The position numbers and the translations under genes were made by a program. The notes beneath the pieces were generated by a model. That model saw nothing but the letters and a program-made list of their open reading frames with translations, ran no database searches and was not told the origin of the DNA. A DNA stretch of 42,433 nucleotides, taken from assembly GCA_026706445.1 (NCBI GenBank), contig JAPOYT010000092.1, positions 1-42,433 of the forward strand, read 5' to 3'. The number at the start of each line of letters is the position of its first letter. The stretch's first letter is position 1. Origin of the DNA: Chloroflexota bacterium. Its GTDB lineage: Bacteria; Chloroflexota; Anaerolineae; Aggregatilineales; Phototrophicaceae. Positions 7,674-14,732 of the stretch are shown here, piece by piece.

Positions 7674-8558
7674 ATGTCCTTGCGCCGACTAATCGGTTGG
7701 ATCGCGGTGCTCGTCTCTGTCGCGCTTGCCGCCTTGGGTTTTATCGTCTTCGTTCTCGGCGTTCTGATTGAACTGGCTGACGGCATCACCGAGCCGCTGG
7801 ATCCTTATATTTCGCCGGTTGCGCAAATGTCACTGGCGGGACTTTGCCTTTCGGCGAGCATGATATTGCTCGGTTTTTTGCTGGTTGGCGTGCTACTGGC
7901 GCGGCAGTCACGGCAATATGGCGCCGGCTATGGCGAAGCCTATCGTCTGATGCAGAAGCTCAAGTTTCCGGAAGCGATTCAGTTGTTGGAACGCGTGCTT
8001 GCCGGTGGCAAGATCACGCCAGATTTGCTGATGCTGCTGACCAGCGCCTACGCCTACAATGGTCAACTGGCAAAAGCGCAGGAGACGGCCGATCGTGCGG
8101 TACGGATGTTTCCGCGCGACGCCGGCGCGTACATGACATTGGCGAATGGCTACCGTATGCAAGCGAGCTATGGTGAAGCGGCAATTGCCCTTCAGACTGC
8201 CGCTCAGCTCTCTCCGGCTCAGCCCATAATTTGGGCCGAGTTGGGTTTTGTCCAGCAGTTGGCGGGCGAGCACGACTCGGCGATGGAGTCGTTCAAGCAT
8301 GCGGCGCTGTATTCGATGCCATCCATGTACGCCGTGCGTGTTCACTATTATTTGTCGCGCCACTATCGAAAGCAGGGCGAGAGCGAGAATGCTAAACGCG
8401 CCGCCGAACGCATGGTTGCGACCGAGCACGGGCTGCAAGCCTGGAAGTCGACATTGCGCGCTCTCGAGGGCACAGCCTACGGCAGTTTGCTCCATTACGA
8501 AATCCAAATGATTGATGAAGCGATCGCCGAGACCCAAGGCAAGAGGAAAAATACTTGA
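7674..8558 (+). CDS. membrane-anchored TPR protein (second of three tandem)
   Basis: A 294-residue protein. I choose the ATG at 7674 because GGAGAAG lies at 7663-7669 and the protein then begins MSLRRLIGWIAVLV, a basic head followed by a membrane helix; an in-frame ATG at 7647 would overlap the previous gene without a better site. There are two membrane helices at about residues 8-35 and 52-75, then TPR repeats from about 85 to 250 (ALGLL-type positions visible in LLTSAYAYNGQLAKAQETA and LANGYRMQASYGEAAIAL). The C-terminal block VHYYLSRHYRKQGE parallels those of its neighbours. It probably shares an operon with the first and third TPR genes. Confidence 0.83.
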   Translation: MSLRRLIGWIAVLVSVALAALGFIVFVLGVLIELADGITEPLDPYISPVAQMSLAGLCLSASMILLGFLLVGVLLARQSRQYGAGYGEAYRLMQKLKFPEAIQLLERVLAGGKITPDLLMLLTSAYAYNGQLAKAQETADRAVRMFPRDAGAYMTLANGYRMQASYGEAAIALQTAAQLSPAQPIIWAELGFVQQLAGEHDSAMESFKHAALYSMPSMYAVRVHYYLSRHYRKQGESENAKRAAERMVATEHGLQAWKSTLRALEGTAYGSLLHYEIQMIDEAIAETQGKRKNT

Positions 8559-9364
8559 TGATGCTTTGGCATGCCGCGCGTGATTTGACGCGTCGGCTGC
8601 CGAAATGGGAAAGGCCCGCCAAAGCGTCGCTCGCGATTGCCCTGCCGCTACTGATTTTGCTGCTGGGCATAGGATTCTTTGGGCCGGAGTCCGTTCAACT
8701 GCCGGCGCGGCTCGGCGCATTTGGCCTGCTGATCACGATTCAGTTGCTATTTCTCTGGGCGAATCGGCGCGATGCCTCGCCCTATCATCAGGCGCAGCAG
8801 CATTTCATCGCCGGTGAGTATCAAGCTGCGAGCGATCTGCTGGAGACGATGCCCGAGCGCGAACGCGCATCGGTCGACGCGCTGGTCCTGCTTGGCAACA
8901 CCTATCGAAATCTGGGCAACTTCGGCTTGGCTCAAGCGGCGCTGAACCACGCGCTCGAGCTAAATTCGCGCCATCACCTGGCGCTCTTTAGCGCTGGGAA
9001 ACTTCAGCTCGTGCAGGGAAATTACCTTGAAGCGTCCGAATACTTCAAGCGCGCAATTCAAGCGGGCGCGCCGGCGCTTGTCCGTTTCGAATTAGGGCAG
9101 GCGCATTTTTTGCTTGGCGATCATGATGAGGCTTTGCGGCATCTCAAAGCGGCTCGCCCTGCTCTGGCTGATGATCCCGCTCAATCTCTTCTGCTGCAAT
9201 ACCATTTGCACACCATGCATGGTAGCGATATGCCCGCTAGCGAATTCATTCAAGAGAACATTCAGTTTTGGCGCGCTGAGGCATTGAAGTACTCGGAGAC
9301 GCCTTATGGAGCGCGCCTGGCCGAGGCAATTGCTGTTCTTGGCGCCGAGATTGAAGAACGCTGA
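8558..9364 (+). CDS. membrane-anchored TPR protein (third of three tandem)
   Basis: A 268-residue protein. Its ATG at 8558 overlaps the stop of the second TPR gene, so it is translationally coupled. A basic amphipathic start (HAARDLTRRLPKWERPAK) precedes two membrane helices at about residues 27-43 and 51-67, and TPR repeats run from about 75 to 210 (LLGNTYRNLGNFGLAQAAL, FELGQAHFLLGDHDEAL). The C-terminal block LLLQYHLHTMHG followed by FWRAEALKY aligns by eye with the ends of the two genes before it. No enzyme motif is visible. The gene ends before the long structured leader of ileS. Confidence 0.83.
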   Translation: MMLWHAARDLTRRLPKWERPAKASLAIALPLLILLLGIGFFGPESVQLPARLGAFGLLITIQLLFLWANRRDASPYHQAQQHFIAGEYQAASDLLETMPERERASVDALVLLGNTYRNLGNFGLAQAALNHALELNSRHHLALFSAGKLQLVQGNYLEASEYFKRAIQAGAPALVRFELGQAHFLLGDHDEALRHLKAARPALADDPAQSLLLQYHLHTMHGSDMPASEFIQENIQFWRAEALKYSETPYGARLAEAIAVLGAEIEER

Positions 9365-9495
9365 GAGCTGAGCCGCATCAACATCAGCGGCAAGCTATCC
9401 CGAAGACTTAACCCTTTTACCACCTTCAAATTTACGCCATAATCCCTGCTTATGTTCGCTCCCGAAGGGGATGCGCCAAAGCAAGGAGGCGCCTG

Positions 9496-9528
9496 CGTGG
9501 TGTCGCATCGGGATGCGCGCGCACCGCG
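9496..9528 (+). repeat. GC-rich hairpin in ileS leader
   Basis: CGTGGTGT (9496-9503) can pair with GCACCGCG (9521-9528) with two G-U wobbles, enclosing the perfect arms CGCATC (9504-9509) and GATGCG (9512-9517) and a three-base bulge. There is no U-run after it, so it is not an intrinsic terminator. Its place between the probable promoter and the ileS start suggests an mRNA regulatory structure. Confidence 0.5.
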
Positions 9529-9540
9529 GGTCATTGCCTG

Positions 9541-9593
9541 TTGATACGAATCGCGCGCCCGCGCGCTATCTCGCATTTAGGTATTCGTATCAA
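9541..9593 (+). repeat. 11-base perfect inverted repeat just before ileS ribosome binding site
   Basis: TTGATACGAAT (9541-9551) and ATTCGTATCAA (9583-9593) are exact reverse complements. The 31-base interval contains a CG-alternating run that can form its own small hairpin. The right arm ends four bases before the AAGGGAG ribosome binding site. It could be an RNA stem that positions or masks the initiation region, or a protein operator in DNA. Confidence 0.6.
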
Positions 9594-9615
9594 TCCAAGG
9601 GAGAAACCGTCAGTC

Positions 9616-12600
9616 ATGTTTAGAGAAGTAAATTCGCGAGTCAACAGCGAAGTCATCAACCGGCTCGAGCGGCAGCAACTTGACTTCTGGCGCTACAATC
9701 GCGTTTTTGAGCGCAGCACCGCGGGACGCGAAAATGCGCCCCGCTATGTCTTTTATGAGGGACCCCCAACAGCAAACGGTACGCCCGGCAGCCACCACGT
9801 GCTGTCGCGGGCCTTCAAAGATATGTTCCCGCGCTACAAGGTGATGCAGGGATTCTATTGCCTGCGCCGCGGCGGCTGGGACACGCATGGTTTGCCGGTC
9901 GAAATTGAGGTGGAAAAGGAACTCGGTTTCGACAGCAAAGCTCAGATTGAAGAATATGGCGTTGCCGAATTCAACGCCAAATGCCGCGCAAATGTCTTTC
10001 AGCACATCAACGAATGGGAAAAGCTGACAGAGCGCACCGCTTTCTGGGTCAATCTGGACGACGCCTACGTCACATTTTCCAACGATTATATCGAAAGCGT
10101 CTGGTGGATTCTCAAGCAATTCTGGGACAAGGGATTGCTCTATCGCGGGTACAAGGTCGTGCCCTATAGCCCATCGTCTGGAACGCCGCTGAGCACGCAC
10201 GAAGTCGCGCAGGGATACAAGACGATTGTTGATCCGAGCATCTACGTTCGTTTCCCAGTGCGAGACAAGCCCGGCGTGTATCTGCTCGCCTGGACGACGA
10301 CCCCATGGACGCTTCCGGCGAACGCTGCGCTGGCAGTCGGCGCCGATGTGAATTACGTCCTGGTTGAAGGTCCCGCCACGGATGGCGAAGGCGTCGAGCA
10401 GCTGATCTTGGCGGAAGCCTTGATGGAGAAGGTGCTGCCAAACGCCGACGAATACAAAGTGGTGGAACGCCTCAAGGGCAGCGATCTTGTTGGCTGGCGC
10501 TACAAGCCACTCTACACCTTTGTCCCGGTGGAGCAGGATTACGCTTACATTGTGGCTGCGGAATATGTCAGTACCGAGGACGGCACCGGCATCGTGCATA
10601 CGGCGCCCGCTTACGGCGTCGACGATTTGGCGACCGGGCAGAAGCATGATCTGCCCGTCTTGATCACTGTGGATGAAACCGGCCATTTTATCGATGCGGT
10701 TTCGACCTTCCGCGGCATGTGGTTCAAAGACGCCGACCGCCATATCATCAGCGATTTGGTCGAGCGCGGCTTGATGTACCGTCACGAAACCTACGAGCAT
10801 AGCTACCCGCACAATTGGCGCGACGGCTCGCCCTTGATGTATTTCGCCCGCGAGACCTGGTTCATCGACACACTGAAATACAAGCAGAAAATGATCGACC
10901 TGAACAAGACAGTGAATTGGGTTCCCAATCACATCAGGGACGGTCGCTTCGGCAATTGGCTGGATGATCTCAAAGAATGGTCGCTGGGCAGGGAGCGCTA
11001 TTGGGGCACGCCCTTGCCTGTTTGGGTGGATGACACGACGGGCGAGATGATCTGCGTCGGCAGCGTTGATGAGTTGAGCGAGCTCTCCGGGAGCGATTTG
11101 AGCGAACTTGATTTGCACCGTCCCTACGTCGATGATGTCACATTCGAAAACCCGAACGGCGATGGCGGCATGATGCGCCGCGTGCCGGAAGTCATAGACG
11201 TCTGGTTCGACAGTGGCGCCATGCAAGTGGCGCAATGGGCTTATCCGAAGCGCAACAGCGACATCTTTGAAGAGCAGCATCCAGCCGATTACATTTGCGA
11301 GGCGGTGGATCAAACGCGGGGCTGGTTCTACAGCCTTCACGCCATCGCGGCGATGCTCTTCGAGACGGTCTCCTTCAAAAACGTCATCTGCCTCGGGCAT
11401 ATCCTGGACGAAAACGGACAGAAGATGTCCAAGAGCCTCGGCAACGCGGTTGACCCCTGGGCGGTCCTGGAGCAGGCGGGCGCCGATGCCTTTCGCTGGT
11501 ACATGTATACATCGGGACCGCCGGGCGAGTCGCGCCGTTTTTCTGGCAATCTGGTCAACGACGTGATCAAGAAGTTCTGGTCTACTTTGTGGAATACCTA
11601 CAGTTTCTTTGTCACGTACGCCAACATTGATGATTGGTCGCCGTCTCAATCCTCTCCTGACCCGGCCGAGCGCGAACCGCTTGATCAGTGGCTGCTGGCG
11701 GAGCTTCACAGTCTGATACGAACGGTGACTGCTGCCTTTGAGCAATATGACGCGGTCAATGCCACGCGTCCGATAGAAGAATTTGTCGAGCGCTTGAGCA
11801 ACTGGTATGTGCGCTTGAGCCGCGATCGATTCTGGAAGAGTGAAGTCGATAATGACAAACTCAGCGCCTATGCGACGCTTTATGAGACGCTGACGACAGT
11901 AGCGCAGTTGTTGGCGCCAACGATGCCATTTCTGAGCGAGGAGATGTATCGGAATCTTGTCGCCGAACAGGATGGCGCCCAGGCCGACAGCGTGCATTTG
12001 TCGCGTTGGCCCAACTGCGACGATTCGCTGATCGACAAGCGTCTAATGAGCGAGATGGCGCTGGTGCGTCGCTTGGTCAGCCTGGGACTGGCCGCCCGCA
12101 ATGCGGCCCAGATCGGCGTGCGACAGCCCTTGGCTGACGCGCAATTCGCTCTGCGTGACGTCTCCGAGGCGCCGATTGTCGAGCGCTACTCCCATTTGCT
12201 AAAGAGCGAACTGAATATCAAGTCTCTGAGTGTAATGGGCGCCGATGAAGCGAGCGCGTTCGAGTCTGCTACGGTGTACAGCCTTAACCCCCTGCCACGC
12301 CTTCTTGGGCGAAAATACGGCAAAGACTTCAAGGCGATTCAAGCGGCTTTGCGTGATGGAGAACAAGACATTGTGCGACCGCTTGCCGAACAGCTGCTGG
12401 CGGGTGGAAACATAACCATCGAGCTAAATGGAGCGAGCTTCGAGATCTTGAACGAAGAATGCGAAGTCAAAGTCAGCGTGCAGACACCGGCGGGGGCAGT
12501 CGAAGATGGTGGCTACGTTGCTGTGCTGAATACACGGCTGTCATCAGATTTGCTCCAGGAAGGGTTGGCTCGCGAGCTCATTCGCCGTATTCAGAATCTG

Positions 12601-12819
12601 CGTAAGAAGGCGGATTTCGCGCTGGATGACCGTATCGAGATTGTTTATCGCGATGCCTCGGATACGAATGACGCGGTGATGCAGCTTTACAGCGGGTATA
12701 TTTGCGCTGAGACGCTGGCGGATAGCTTGGCGCCCGGCGCATTGTCAGACGAATACGTACAGGAAACGGTCGCGATACGCGGGGAGTCATTGACGATCGG
12801 TGTAAGACGCAAGCAGTGA
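9616..12819 (+). CDS. ileS: isoleucyl-tRNA synthetase, type 2 (IleRS2-like)
   Basis: Charges tRNA(Ile) with isoleucine in the cytoplasm. From the ATG at 9616 the protein has 1067 residues, typical of the long eukaryote-like type. The open frame reaches back to 9541, but the upstream part lies in the leader structure, and MFREVNSRVNSEVINRLERQ is the usual N-terminus. The catalytic domain has GPPTANG (49-55) followed by G58-S59-H60-H61 where most class I enzymes have HIGH. The editing-domain motif WTTTPWTLPAN, the DVWFDSG segment and the KMSKS loop (603-607) are present, followed by an anticodon-binding domain (RLSNWYVRLSRDRFWKS). It is followed by a strong terminator at 12847-12884. The GSHH form matches the altered signature known from type 2 enzymes. 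Confidence 0.96.
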   Translation: MFREVNSRVNSEVINRLERQQLDFWRYNRVFERSTAGRENAPRYVFYEGPPTANGTPGSHHVLSRAFKDMFPRYKVMQGFYCLRRGGWDTHGLPVEIEVEKELGFDSKAQIEEYGVAEFNAKCRANVFQHINEWEKLTERTAFWVNLDDAYVTFSNDYIESVWWILKQFWDKGLLYRGYKVVPYSPSSGTPLSTHEVAQGYKTIVDPSIYVRFPVRDKPGVYLLAWTTTPWTLPANAALAVGADVNYVLVEGPATDGEGVEQLILAEALMEKVLPNADEYKVVERLKGSDLVGWRYKPLYTFVPVEQDYAYIVAAEYVSTEDGTGIVHTAPAYGVDDLATGQKHDLPVLITVDETGHFIDAVSTFRGMWFKDADRHIISDLVERGLMYRHETYEHSYPHNWRDGSPLMYFARETWFIDTLKYKQKMIDLNKTVNWVPNHIRDGRFGNWLDDLKEWSLGRERYWGTPLPVWVDDTTGEMICVGSVDELSELSGSDLSELDLHRPYVDDVTFENPNGDGGMMRRVPEVIDVWFDSGAMQVAQWAYPKRNSDIFEEQHPADYICEAVDQTRGWFYSLHAIAAMLFETVSFKNVICLGHILDENGQKMSKSLGNAVDPWAVLEQAGADAFRWYMYTSGPPGESRRFSGNLVNDVIKKFWSTLWNTYSFFVTYANIDDWSPSQSSPDPAEREPLDQWLLAELHSLIRTVTAAFEQYDAVNATRPIEEFVERLSNWYVRLSRDRFWKSEVDNDKLSAYATLYETLTTVAQLLAPTMPFLSEEMYRNLVAEQDGAQADSVHLSRWPNCDDSLIDKRLMSEMALVRRLVSLGLAARNAAQIGVRQPLADAQFALRDVSEAPIVERYSHLLKSELNIKSLSVMGADEASAFESATVYSLNPLPRLLGRKYGKDFKAIQAALRDGEQDIVRPLAEQLLAGGNITIELNGASFEILNEECEVKVSVQTPAGAVEDGGYVAVLNTRLSSDLLQEGLARELIRRIQNLRKKADFALDDRIEIVYRDASDTNDAVMQLYSGYICAETLADSLAPGALSDEYVQETVAIRGESLTIGVRRKQ

Positions 12820-12846
12820 CTTAGTAAAGTTGACCAAGACAGATTG

Positions 12847-12884
12847 CAGGGCGGATGGCCGAAATGGATTCGCCCTGTTTTTTT
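12847..12884 (+). terminator. intrinsic terminator after ileS
   Basis: CAGGGCGGAT (12847-12856) pairs with ATTCGCCCTG (12868-12877) with one G-U wobble, followed immediately by seven T. A 10-base stem, 11-base loop and T-run make a strong Rho-independent terminator 27 bases beyond the ileS stop. Confidence 0.92.
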
Positions 12885-13004
12885 GTTTGAATCTTCTGCT
12901 ACTATTGGTGAGAACACACAAATAGAGAATGGCTTATTGTTTATTCTTTTGAATTTTGTCGATTTCTTGGCGCGATTTTCGAAACAAAAGACTGGAATCT
13001 GGTA

Positions 13005-14660
13005 ATGTCCGATAAAAACGCAGCTTCGATTCAATCCTTGCTTCGTTACTCTTTGCCATTGGGCGCCAGCATCGTCGCCGGCGACCCGGATACGCAGGTG
13101 AACTGGTCGGTGACAATTCGGGCGCAGCCGCCTGTCTTTCCCGACATCTATGGCGGGGAGTTGGCGCTGGTATCCATGGATGTATTGCGCAGCTTCGACA
13201 ATCGCTTGACGCTTTCCAGCGTCTTGCGCCAGTTGGCGGAATTTGGCGTCAATGGCGTCTTGGCTACTGGCTCGATCGGGCACGATGCGGTCGAGGCGGC
13301 CAACGATTGTGGCGTCGCGCTTCTTTCCGTCCCGGAAGATACCAGCCTTACGACTGTTGAACGCGCGGTAAACTCACTAATTTTGAATCAGTCTGCGCGA
13401 TTAACTGAACGCGCGATTGAGATTCAGCGACAGTTGACGCGTCTTTCCGCCGAGAATCGCGATCTGAATAGTTTGCTGCAGGTTATGTCCCGGTCCACTG
13501 GCAAGCCAATTGCGATTCATGATGAAGCCGGCAATTTGATCACGCAGATAATGCCCTATCTGGGGCGGCGCGGACTGAACGGCCGCGGTGGGAGCATTCC
13601 GGCGCGACACGATGAATTCAAGCAATGGCTCGGTGATCATGCTCCGTCCTTGCCTGGTATGATCAGCGCCAGCCCGCTCGGTTGCACAACCGCGCTCAAA
13701 GTTGAAAAGCGCGTCGCCGGTTATTTGTCGGTGATCGACAACGCTGACAGCCTGACCGAATTCGACCGCCTGGTGTTGACTTATGGCGCCGATGTTTGCG
13801 CCATAGAAATGGCGAAGAATCGCGCTATCGCGTCGGCGGTGGAACAGACGCGGGGCGACTGGATTCAAATGTGGCTGAGCGGCACACCGGCCGACGATGA
13901 TCTCTTGCGCACTCGCGCTCAGCGCGCCGGATTTGAGCCTGGTTCTCGCTACGCTGTGACGGTTTATCGGGCGACCGACGACGCAGGGCAGTCCGTTCCT
14001 TTGGAATCGTTGATTTCATTGGTGCGCGATGACATGTCTCGTCGCGGAGTCAACGGCGCCGTCGGTCAATACGTGGATGTCATCGTGGCTCTGTATCCGC
14101 TTGACGAGGAAGATGCGGTCGCATTGGGCCGGTCACGCTCCGCGATCGAAGATGTTCGATCGCAGTTGTCGGCGCGCAGGCCGGAAGGATTCGTATCGGC
14201 AGGCATCAGCCGCCCGGCGACCGGACTGTCAAATCTGCGCGATGCCTATCGAGAGGCAAAGGACGCCGTCGGCATCGCCTATGAATTGAACGATCATAAT
14301 ATGACGACGTTCTACGGCGACCTAAAATTGTATCAATTGCTGCTGGCGCTGAAAGAACGCAATCTGCAGCATTTGCATCACTTTTGCCATGACGCGCTCG
14401 GTCCCTTGATTGAGCATGACAGCCGCAAACAAAGCGACCTCGTCCGCACCTTAAGCGGATTCTTCGCCGCCAACGGAAACCTGGCAAAGGCGGCGCAAGA
14501 ATTGGATGTGCATCGCAACACGCTGGTTTATCGACTGGAGCGTATCGCCGAGTTGACGGAACTCGACCTTGATGACTCGGACAACCGCCTTATCTTACAT
14601 TTGGCTCTGAAGACGCAGCGAGTTCTGGCGACAATCTCGGGAGAGGCGGCCACCGCCTGA
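13005..14660 (+). CDS. PucR-family transcriptional regulator
   Basis: A 551-residue DNA-binding regulator. The N-terminal part (about 10-125) matches the PucR-type sensory domain: it starts with SLLRYSLPLGASIVAGDPDTQVNW and reaches GVNGVLATG. A central GGDEF-like/GAF-like region follows (about 150-440; KPIAIHDEAGNLIT), and the C-terminal helix-turn-helix is clear at about 487-520 (ANGNLAKAAQELDVHRNTLVYRLERI). PucR-family proteins often control purine or amino-nitrogen use. It converges on the gltB-type gene and has a paralogue of similar length on the other side (19696-21342). The 185-base upstream gap carries the ileS terminator and an AT-rich stretch (about 12915-12985) but no clear promoter or strong ribosome binding site. 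Confidence 0.9.
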   Translation: MSDKNAASIQSLLRYSLPLGASIVAGDPDTQVNWSVTIRAQPPVFPDIYGGELALVSMDVLRSFDNRLTLSSVLRQLAEFGVNGVLATGSIGHDAVEAANDCGVALLSVPEDTSLTTVERAVNSLILNQSARLTERAIEIQRQLTRLSAENRDLNSLLQVMSRSTGKPIAIHDEAGNLITQIMPYLGRRGLNGRGGSIPARHDEFKQWLGDHAPSLPGMISASPLGCTTALKVEKRVAGYLSVIDNADSLTEFDRLVLTYGADVCAIEMAKNRAIASAVEQTRGDWIQMWLSGTPADDDLLRTRAQRAGFEPGSRYAVTVYRATDDAGQSVPLESLISLVRDDMSRRGVNGAVGQYVDVIVALYPLDEEDAVALGRSRSAIEDVRSQLSARRPEGFVSAGISRPATGLSNLRDAYREAKDAVGIAYELNDHNMTTFYGDLKLYQLLLALKERNLQHLHHFCHDALGPLIEHDSRKQSDLVRTLSGFFAANGNLAKAAQELDVHRNTLVYRLERIAELTELDLDDSDNRLILHLALKTQRVLATISGEAATA

Positions 14661-14690
14661 ATCTCTGTCAAGGAGACCTAGCAAGGCGCG

Positions 14691-14723
14691 AAAATAGAGC
14701 TGTCGCATCCAGTTGGCAGCTCT
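14691..14723 (-). terminator. possible weak terminator after gltB-type gene
   Basis: Read on the minus strand, AGAGCTG (14723-14717) pairs with CAGCTCT (14702-14696) around a 14-base loop, followed by ATTTT. It lies just past the gltB stop in the 72-base gap between converging genes. The stem is only seven bases and the T-run short, so it is a moderate prediction. Confidence 0.4.
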
Positions 14724-14732
14724 CGATTATGG

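Larger units (their letters stand above)
9365..9615 (+). promoter_or_regulatory. structured 5' leader and probable promoter of ileS
   Basis: The 251-base gap upstream of ileS holds no ordinary gene but several signals. A plausible promoter is TTTACC at 9416-9421 and CATAAT at 9438-9443 (16-base spacer), putting transcription start near 9450. Downstream lie three potential hairpins: GCGCC/GGCGC (9473-9492), a long stem at 9496-9528, and an 11-base perfect inverted repeat at 9541-9551 and 9583-9593. A 30-codon open frame from the ATG at 9452 to a TGA at 9542-9544 starts almost at the predicted transcription start. AAGGGAG at 9597-9603 is the likely ileS ribosome binding site. Regulation is inferred, not proven. 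Confidence 0.5.

Noticed and set aside
7908-8720. 270-codon open frame antisense to the second and third TPR genes
   Set aside because: The sense-strand genes have TPR repeats, membrane helices and coupled starts; the antisense frame has none of these.
9440-9540. T-box riboswitch in the ileS leader
   Set aside because: UGGU at 9498-9501 fits the tRNA(Ile) acceptor end, and ACCGCGGG follows at 9523-9530, but the consensus AGGGUGGNACCGCG is not present as one motif, helix A1 cannot be drawn well and no terminator or sequestering stem follows. I keep it only as a structured leader.
9610-11997. Very long open frame (795 codons) antisense to ileS
   Set aside because: It mirrors the codon pattern of ileS on the opposite strand and has no family-like motifs; such frames are common opposite G+C-rich genes.
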